Source: Leptobrachium leishanense
Taxonomy: Eukaryota > Chordata > Amphibia > Anura > Megophryidae
DNA: 64,000 bases
Reading direction: 5' to 3'
Assembly (NCBI GenBank): GCA_009667805.1
Contig: CM019065.1
Span: 152,246,101 to 152,310,100, forward strand
This document shows positions 57,510-64,000 of the stretch, piece by piece (the first letter of the stretch is position 1; each line of letters begins with the position of its first letter). The notes beneath the pieces were generated by a model. It was given only the letters and a program-made list of their open reading frames with translations, was not told the origin of the DNA and ran no database searches. Both the position numbers and the translations under genes were made by a program.

Positions 57510-57565
57510 GCCAAAACGCATTTCACCTATTGTGGAGCAATGCCCTTCAGGCTTCCTCAGTTGAC
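57510..57565 (-). ncRNA. Hammerhead ribozyme, type I, PLE style
   Basis: Read on the minus strand: stem I GTCAA with TTGGC (five pairs, one G-U); core strand CTGAGGA, a perfect CUGANGA; stem II GCCT with AGGT around a loop of about 20 bases; GAAA; then a minimal stem III (A-TGCG-T) and the cleavage triplet GTT. All conserved core positions are present. Self-cleaving hammerheads of this shape are known in PLE terminal repeats. Activity is unproven; the tiny stem III normally needs a dimer. Confidence 0.65.
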
Positions 57566-57692
57566 CAATGAGGCATACTGGCCCCTTCCCTTATTAAAAA
57601 TCCTGATCCTGCCGCCGTTGTCCAATCTAATGCACATGAACAAGCGAGAACTTAATCGTCCCATCAGTTCATAGCTTTCATTTTGTACCATC

Positions 57693-59604
57693 CAGTGGCG
57701 TCGTAACGTGGGGGCGGGGGGTGCGGCCCGCACCAGGTGACACCCGCCTTTAGGGTGACACCGTCACCCTAAGGGCGGGTGTCTAATCCTCCGCCGCGTA
57801 TTCGCTCCCTGCGAGCGTCCGAAGCATGCAGCTTCGGCGCTCGCCTGGAGGAAACAAGTCACCAGCCAATCGCGGCTGGTCACATGGCTCCCCCAGTCGA
57901 GCACCCAAGCTGCGCGCCGCCGGACGCTCAGAAGGAGCGAACACGCGCCAGGAGGTGAGCTGGGGCAGTATCCATGAGGAGCTGGGGCATATCCATGAGG
58001 AGCTGGGGCATATCCATGAGGAGCTGGGGCATATCCATGAGGTGCTGGGGCATATCCATGAACTGCTGGGGCATATCCATGAGGCGCTGGGGCATATCCA
58101 TGAGGTGCTGGGGCATATCCATGAGCTGCTGGGGCATATCCATGAGCTGCTGGGGCATATCCATGAGCTGCTGGGGCATATCCATGAGGTGCTGGGGCAT
58201 ATCCATGAGGTGCTGGGGCATATCCATGAGGAGCTGGGGCATATCCATGAGGAGCTGGGGCAAATCCATGAGCTGCTGGGGCAGTATACATGAACTGCTG
58301 GGGCATATCCATGAAGTGCTGGGGCATATCCATGAGGTGCTGGGGCATATCCATGAGGTGCTGGGGCATATCCATGAGGTGCTGGGGCATATCCATGAGG
58401 TGCTGGGGCATATCCGTGAGCTGCTGGGGCATATCCGTGAGGTGCTGGGGCATATCCGTGAGGTACTGGGGCATATCCAAGAGGTGCTGGGGCATATCCA
58501 TGAGCTGCTGGGGCATATCCATGAGGTGCTGGGGCATATCCATGAGGTGCTGGGGCATATCCATGAGCTGCTGGGGCATATCCATGAGCTGCTGGGGCAT
58601 TCCATGTGCTGGGCAGTATCCATGAGCTGGGGCAATATCCATGAGCTGCTGGGGCAATATCCATGAGCTGCTGGGGCAGTATATCCATGAGCTGCTGGGG
58701 CAGTATCCATGAGCTGGGGCATATCCATGTGCTGGGGCAGTATCCATGTGCTGGGGCAGTATCCATGAGCTGGGGCAATATCCATGAGCTGCTGGGGCAG
58801 TATATCCATGAGCTGCTGGGGCAGTATATCCATGAGCTGCTGGGGCAGTATATCCATGAGCTGGGTCAGTATCCATGTGCTGGGGCAATATCCATGAGCT
58901 GGGGCATTATCAATGAGAGCAGCTGGGGCAGTATATCCATGAGAGGAGCTGGGGTAGTATATCCATGAGAGGAGCTGGGGCAGTATATCCATGAGAGGAG
59001 CTGGGGCAATATCCATGAGAGGAGCTGGGGCATATCCATGTGTGCTGGGGGCAGTATCCATGAGAGCTGGGGCAATATCCATGTGTGAGCTGGTCTGGGG
59101 CAATATATCCATGTGTGAGCTGGTCTGGGGCAATATATCCATATGTGAGCTGAGGTGCAATATATCCATATGTGAGCTGGGGCAATATATATCCATGGGT
59201 GAGCTGCTGGGGGCAATATATAACTGAACTGGGGCAATATATCCATATGTGAGCTGGGGGTAATATATATCCATGGGTGAGCTGCTGGGGGCAATATATC
59301 CAGAGCTGCTGGGGGCAATATATCCAGAGCTGCTGGGGGCAATATACATCCGTGTGTGCTTTCACTGCCTTCGAACAGGCAACGTACTTGCTGGCAGTTG
59401 GCAAAAAGTTGTGTGAGCATATGAGAGAGCTCCACAGCAATAAACCTCACAGTAATGTGCGCTGTGTGTATGAGCATTCAGTGTTATATGGGAGTACTGA
59501 TTTAGGAGTAAGAGTAGTTAAAAGAAAAATCTGTAAAACTCGGGGGGGGGGGGTGACACCATAAGTTACCGCACCGGGTGACACCAACCCTAGTGACGCC
59601 ACTG
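57693..59604. mobile_element. hAT-type element with minisatellite (CAGTGGCGTCGTAACG), nested in the PLE
   Basis: A perfect 8-bp duplication GTACCATC lies at 57685-57692 and 59605-59612. CAGTGGCGTC and GACGCCACTG are inverted, and GGTGACACC motifs follow within both ends. A GC-rich palindrome (57780-57955, CGGCGCTCGCCTGG...CCAGCCAATCGCGGCTGG) precedes a 1.4 kb minisatellite. The last 250 bp include GAGAGAGCTCCACAGCAATAA, also found in the hAT element at 12768. Confidence 0.9.
57961..59350. repeat. Minisatellite, about 21 bp unit, GGGGCATATCCATGAGCTGCT
   Basis: About 60 units. The reverse complement is CATGGATATGCCCCAGCAC, the same core as the arrays at 19785, 42355 and 50550. Units near 58920-59350 are longer and more diverged (CAATATATCCATGTGTGAGC). 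It gives minus-strand frames of up to 473 codons and plus-strand frames of 230, none of them genes. Confidence 0.95.
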
Positions 59605-60160
59605 GTACCATCCAATAATAGTATCCCATCATGCTTAGGGTATGGCTTTGTTGTTTAATTCTTCCATTTTCTCAGCATCGGGGCTTTCACTTCCGGGTTG
59701 AAGTGAAAGTATGCGATAGCGTGCTTCAATCCTCGCCGGGATAGATGCTTATTGATGACCCCGGATCAAAGTGCATTGTGTTACCAGATACAAAGACAAC
59801 CATAATGCACTGGACCATTGGGAGATTTGCAAATGTGGTTGTCGTGTGACAAGGTCAATTGATGAGTTGATAGCGACGTCCCGATTTCATATTGGCGCTG
59901 CACTAAATTTGTATATCTTATATATAATTCTAGCAAGACTATACACTGTTATTAACGGAGGGTGATCTGTAGAGGTTATTGTCACGGATTCCCCCTTATA
60001 ACACGATCTCGGTCCCTGTATAGAGCCCTATCTACCCCTCCGATTCTTGAGTGGTTGGTATAACTGTCTATCTTCAGGGACTCAATCCTTCCACACACAG
60101 CAAAGGTTAGAAACACAAAGCAGGCCCAAGCAGTACTGATCTCCCCGCTCCTGTTTCTAA

Positions 60161-60335
60161 TCCCAACCATCTAGATTGTAAATACCCACGGGAATAGGGC
60201 CCTCATGTCCTCCTGTATCTGCTGGCAGGTATACTGACCTGCCTCCTGTATGTACTATAGATCTGTCCTGTCTTTACCCATTGCACCCTGTACAGCGCTG
60301 CGGAATGTGCTGGCGCTTAATAAATAATAATAATA
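60161..60335 (+). repeat. L2-type LINE 3' tail inside the gypsy LTR
   Basis: CATCTAGATTGTAAATACCC, then GGGAATAGGGCCCTCATG, then GTACAGCGCTGCGGAATGTG and GCGCTTAATAAATAATAATA. It matches the tail at 23095 and inserted into the 3' LTR. Confidence 0.75.
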
Positions 60336-60439
60336 CCAGGAAGAAGGGTTACCCTTATACCAAGGATGATGTAAGAAACAAAGGCCACCAGGACTAGATG
60401 GGTCAATATGTGGACCGTGGCTCACAGACAGAGCCAGGT

Positions 60440-60760
60440 CAGTATCAGGAGCGTTGCTTTCATCCAAAGTCGGGTCAGTATCAGGAGCGTGGTTCTCATA
60501 CAAAGCCGGGTCAGTATCAGGAGCGTGGTTCTCATACAAAGCCGGGTCAGTATCAGGAGCGTGGTTCTCATACAAAGCCGGGTCAGTATCAGGAGCGTGG
60601 TTCTCATACAAAGCCGGGTCAGTATCAGGAGCGTGGTTCTCATACAAAGCCGGGTCAGTATCAGGAGCGTGGTTCTCATACAAAGCCGGGTCAGTATCAG
60701 GAGCGTGGTTCTCATACAAAGTCGGGTCAGTATCAGGAGCGTGGTTCTCAGGCAAAGCAG
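60440..60760. repeat. 36-bp minisatellite in the gypsy LTR
   Basis: Eight to nine copies of CATACAAAGCCGGGTCAGTA + TCAGGAGCGTGGTTCT. The unit is a multiple of three, so every frame stays open (up to 185 codons on the minus strand). The internal copies are nearly identical, which suggests recent expansion. Confidence 0.9.
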
Positions 60761-60959
60761 GATCGGTATCAGCCATCAAATCATACAGTAAAGGCTGGGG
60801 AAGTAACTCCACGTCAGAGCACCAAGTGAGTGTGGCATACTGGCTTTTAAACCTGGCAGCTCTGCGTCATCATGCCACACCCTGCCTCCCGGCTGGTCAC
60901 GTGATCGCTCCAGCCCATCATATCCCTCAGCACCCGGGCCAGTGAGGACGGCGCTGCCG

Positions 60960-61499
60960 TGTGCCGAGCAGTACCAGTGGCATGGGATGTGACAGAAGCC
61001 CCCCACATACAGCCACTGGAAGACCACCAGGTGCTGATGGACGGGAGGCATGGAAGGCCCTAACCAGCTGAGGTGCATGGATTTTAGCAGCAGGTAGCCA
61101 TAACCTTTCCCAAGGCCATAACCTTCCCAATCAATCAGGTACTGTAAGATGTCCCTAGAAACACGAGATTTCAGTATGGTATAGACCTCATATTTCTCAC
61201 CACCCTTCAACTGCACAGGAGGAGGAGGGGTATGAACTCTAGTAATGCGGTTACACAAAAGTGGTTTCAGGAGACTGTCGTGGAATATATTGTGCATTGG
61301 GATGGAACGCTAATGCATAATAAACAGGGTTCACCCTACGTAACACCTTATATGGCCCAATAAATCTAGGGGCCATTTTCATGGACGGCACAAGAAGTTT
61401 GATGTGGCATGTAGGGTGGCCTGAGCGTTTTGTATTGTGATACACTAACATTAGGTGTTCTGTTTCCGGTACAAAGAGTTTGCCAGGAGGTTTTTCCAT
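60960..61499 (-). pseudogene. Gypsy integrase C-terminus and chromodomain, broken
   Basis: The frame 61499-61251 reads MKMAPRFIGPYKVLRRVNPV, the SH3-like tail of Ty3/gypsy integrase. A second frame (61297 down) continues FHDSLLKPLLCNRITR, then EKYEVYTILKSRVSRD and ILQYLIDWEGYG, the chromodomain that tethers integration to chromatin, and IHAPQLVRAFH-like in a third frame. Two frame changes and the loss of reverse transcriptase, RNase H and catalytic integrase make it dead. Confidence 0.85.
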
Positions 61500-61749
61500 G
61501 GGGGCAGCACCCTGAGGAGTAAGTTTGGCATACTGGCTTCTAAACTTGGCAGCTCCATGTCATCATGCCGTGCCCCGCCTCCCAGCTAGTCACGTGATCG
61601 CTCCGGGCCGACATATCACTCAGCACCCGGCCAGTGAGGACGGTGCTGCCGGGTGCCGAGCAGCACCAGGGGCATGGTATATGACAGTTATTCACTATGC
61701 GCCAGAATTTCCTCACGTTGCAAATACCGATGAAAATTGACAGCATTTC

Positions 61750-62180
61750 ATGAAATTAAAATGCTAAAGTGGGCAGGGTGCGTAGAATGTGCCTTTTCAA
61801 TCATTTAATGAACATACTGAGTGGATGAGGGTCTGGAGGTGGAAGGAAGGGAGTTTGGGCAAGGGACTCAAACAGAGTGCTGACGTCACGATCAAGGAGA
61901 CCATTTGCATTAGCGATCAATCTCAGAAAGGCTGCTATACAATCTCCGCAGGACCTACGGACTTGGGAGTACATAAAGTTCGCAAGTCTCGATGTGGTGC
62001 TCAATTTGCATTCCCTACACTACGCAAGTAGCACAAATTGCGCAGAAAATGCACAGGGACTTTCGGGTTCGTGAGTCCCTGAGCCGAAGAGGAGGAGCTG
62101 CTCTGAGTCCTGGTGAGGGATAAAAAGGGGACTATATTGGGGCAAAATAAAAATAATAATAATTGGGCAGTGACTGTGGC
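61750..62180. repeat. Fragment of the TAGGGCTGCAAC hAT interior
   Basis: GAACATACTGAGTGGATGAGGG, CTGGAGGTGGAAGGAAGGGAG and GGGCAAGGGACTCAAACAGAG match the order at 30290-30415 in the hAT element at 29938. Confidence 0.5.
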
Positions 62181-62283
62181 AGCTCACAACACAAAAGGAA
62201 AAAAAAAAATTATGCACCCAGTGACACCTCCAGAGTAAAATATTTTCTTAACCTCTTACTGCTGTGAGGCATACTATGCCATC

Positions 62284-63189
62284 TAGGGCTGGAACTAACA
62301 ATTATACTCATAAATCGATTAATCGGATAAAAAAAAATAAAAAAATTTTTTACTTAACCTCCCTGGCGGTCTAATTTTTTCAAAATTTTGTGTCTAAAAG
62401 CGTCTCAATTTTTTTGAAAGGAAAGCGTTTTTTTTTATATAGTAAGCCTGTAATAGTTAGAAATAACGCACTGAAATCCGTGCAAACAAGAGTCTAGTAA
62501 ACACACCGGAGTCCGACAACGTTTGAAACACGACATAATAATTTAATATCCCAAAAATAATTAACCAAAATTTTGCTAATAAATTATATAAATCAAACCA
62601 AAAACACTGAAATTTTTCAGAAAACAAGGGTGCAATATAAGTCGCTGCATATTGAATTCGTAAAGATCCTTGGTATGATATATTATTTCAATTATGTACA
62701 CTCTTATTTATACAGCAACATTCATAATGCATACAATGTATCAATAATTATATTTTCATATAAGAGATCTTCAAACCATATATACAGTACATTTCAATCT
62801 TAGAATGTGTGTGTATGTATGGTCTGTTTCTGATCCGTTAGTGCCACCTAGTGGCCGTTCATGAGAAGGATATGCTGCTGAGGATTTTACATTGGAATAA
62901 TTTTTTTATTTTTCTTTACAGTTTGCTGCCTGGTCTCGCCCCCCTGCATCGTGTGACTCGCAGGGAGCATTAACAGGAAGCAAGTCGCCGCGATCACATT
63001 GCGGGGGGATAGCGAGGGAGCGCAGGATGAGGGAAGTATGCAACCCGAGTGTGGCTCGGGGTTACCGTTCGCGGTAGCGAAATTTAACCCCGAGTCACAC
63101 TCGGGAATAGCGCCAGGGAGGTTAAGCAAATTGCGTATCTCGTGTACTTTTCACACAAGGAATGCGAGTGCTTGGTCAGAGGGATGGGT
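62284..63189. mobile_element. hAT-type element TAGGGCTGGAAC, copy 3, split twice
   Basis: The left end TAGGGCTGGAACTAACAATT...AATCGATTAATCGG is interrupted by a piggyBac-like MITE at 62354. It resumes at 63126 with AAATTGCGTATCTCGTGTAC and GCGAGTGCTTGGTCAGAGGG, as at 30088-30145, and is then interrupted by a LINE at about 63190. Its right end lies outside the window. Confidence 0.75.
62354..63125. mobile_element. TTAA MITE, type H (TTAACCTCCCTGGCGG), copy 2 (nested)
   Basis: TTAA on both sides; CCTCCCTGGCGGTC and GCGCCAGGGAGG are inverted. The right half carries CCGAGTGTGGCTCGGGGTTA mirrored by TTAACCCCGAGTCACACTCGG, as in copy 1. The long AT-rich middle has no gene. Confidence 0.85.
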
Positions 63190-64000
63190 TATACATAGTT
63201 ATACACATGGTACATAGTTATATAGGCTGAAAAAAGACATGCGTCCATCGGGTTCAGCCTCTCCCACATAACCTACTGCTGTTGATCCAAAAGAAGGCAA
63301 AAAACCCAGTCTGAAATGCTTGCCAATATGCAGCATACTGGGAAAAAATTCCTTCTTGACCCCAGAATGGCAGTCAGATTTCTCCTTGGATCAAGAAGCT
63401 TTTACCCACATATTAAATATTATAACCCTTAATATTCTGTGTCTGCAGGAAGTCATCCAGTCGTTTTTAAAAAGTCTGTACAGACTCTGACCCAACCACC
63501 TCAACAGGCAGAGAATTCCACAGCTTTATTGTTCTCACCGTAAAATAACCCTTCCTATGCTTTAAGCTAAATTTTCTTTCTTCCAGTCTAAATGGGTGAC
63601 CCCATGTCCTGTGTATAGTCCTGTTAATGAATAGGTTATCAGACAATGGTTGATAATGGCCCCATATATATTTATATAAGGTTATCAGATCCCTCTAAGG
63701 CGCCGTTTCTCTAAACTAAACAGGTTTAAGCTTGTTAGTCTTTCCTCATAACTTAACCTTTCCATTCCCCTTATTAATTTAGTTGCCCGTCTCTGCACTT
63801 TTTCTAACGCTATAATATCTTTTTTTAAGACAGGTGCCCAAAATTGCACGGCATATTCAAGGTGTGGCCTGACCATTGATTTATACAGAGGCAAAATTAT
63901 GTTTTCATCCCGTGAGTGAACTCCCCTTTTAATGCATGCCAATACTTTGCTGGCCTTGGCGGCTGCTGTTTGACATTGCACATTGTTACTTAGTTTGAAG
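63190..64000 (-). pseudogene. CR1/L2-type LINE, 3' end of reverse transcriptase and tail (runs off the window)
   Basis: The 98-codon frame 63981-63685 reads KASKVLACIKRGV, ILPLYKSMVRPHLEYAVQFW, KKDIIALEKVQRRATKLI and FSLEKRRLRG, the thumb region that ends the reverse transcriptase of CR1/L2-type LINEs. Downstream on the minus strand the coding relationship continues in broken frames (VNSSRLCG-like near 63280). The 3' end is a simple repeat around ACATAGTTATA near 63195-63230. The insertion is into a hAT element. The 5' part lies right of the window. Confidence 0.8.

Larger units (their letters stand above)
57058..59826 (-). mobile_element. Penelope-like terminal-repeat unit with 42-bp inverted ends, split by a hAT element
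   Basis: TCCCAATGGTCCAGTAAATTA...GACAACC...TGTAGCTGGTAA near 57058-57102 is mirrored by TTACCAGATACAAAGACAACC...CACTGGACCATTGGGA near 59780-59826. Between them, omitting the hAT insertion, lie about 850 bp of non-coding sequence with a hammerhead ribozyme. Beyond the left copy comes GGTGAAGCGCTCCC, like the PLE end near 14815 (GTGAAGCGCCCTC). No reverse transcriptase or GIY-YIG frame is present, so it would be an end-only or deleted PLE. Confidence 0.6.
59980..61686 (-). mobile_element. Ty3/gypsy LTR element, internally deleted
   Basis: A perfect 5-bp duplication GTTAT lies at 59975-59979 and 61687-61691. On the minus strand it opens TGTCATATACCATGCC with a 5' LTR of which only about 170 bp remain (61686-61517). 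It then holds a pol fragment (61499 to about 61060), a purine-rich tract ATGTGGGGGGCTTC (61008-60995), and a full 3' LTR from TGTCACATCCC at 60994 to ATCCGTGACA at 59980. The 165-bp block repeated at 60823-60994 and 61517-61686 is the shared start of the two LTRs. Confidence 0.85.

Noticed and set aside
57764..59477. Very long open frames (up to 473 codons), some rich in Pro/Tyr/Ala/Gly
   Set aside because: They lie wholly in a 21-bp minisatellite whose unit length is a multiple of three, so several frames on both strands stay open. Composition simply reflects the repeat.
60255..60945. Open frames of 127-185 codons with a 12-residue repeat
   Set aside because: They are the 36-bp minisatellite of a gypsy LTR; open on both strands.

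Overview
This is vertebrate nuclear DNA, most likely from an anuran amphibian. It holds one recognisable host gene, on the minus strand, in a landscape almost entirely built from transposable elements. The host gene is OGDH, the E1 subunit of mitochondrial 2-oxoglutarate dehydrogenase. Its first coding exon lies at 9040-9295, with the start codon at 9259-9261, 74 codons, and clean splice signals on both sides. A CpG-rich block at about 40155-40580, with GC, CRE and CCAAT boxes and a splice-donor consensus at 40420 on the minus strand, is the best candidate for its promoter and untranslated exon 1. If so, 1-9039 is intron 2 (the rest of the gene lies to the left, outside the window), 9296-40419 is intron 1, and 40.6-64 kb is upstream DNA. 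The amphibian assignment rests on the repeats: Penelope-like (PLE), Tx1-like L1, L2/CR1-type LINE, Ty3/gypsy, Tc1, hAT and many TTAA-type elements together. PLEs argue against a mammal or bird.

Intron 2 (1-9 kb) holds a TTAA MITE (2097-2395), a composite TTAA element with a SINE inside it (4856-7080) and a second MITE (7254-7545). Intron 1 (9.3-40.4 kb) holds a hAT element (12768-14079), an inverted pair of PLE copies with a decayed hammerhead ribozyme (14790-16764), a solo-LTR-like element carrying two nested elements (23496-25050), L2-type LINE fragments, a Russian-doll nest (29852-33723), a three-level nest of small elements (36162-36675), and many MITEs of at least three internal types with TTAA-like targets.

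The upstream region (40.7-64 kb) is denser. Two hAT-type elements with minisatellite cores lie at 41405-43487 and 43586-46011; the second contains a decayed Tc1 transposon (43910-45523). A Tx1-like L1 fragment carries another minisatellite hAT element (50463-51564) and abuts a Tc1 element (51696-54421) that was itself split by a 1.1 kb LTR-like insertion. A PLE-type unit with a well-preserved hammerhead core (57510-57565) is split by a further minisatellite hAT element (57693-59604). It is followed by an internally deleted gypsy element (59980-61686) and a hAT element split by a piggyBac-like MITE and a LINE.

The most unusual pattern is a shared architecture among hAT-type elements with unrelated ends. 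Each has CAG or TAG termini, 8-bp target duplications, a minisatellite, and a GC-rich palindrome, usually joined by a sequence like a reversed splice donor. Four of the elements with three different termini share the same minisatellite motif (CATGGATATGCCCC). No RNA gene, CRISPR array or prokaryotic feature was seen. All identifications were made by eye, without database searches.
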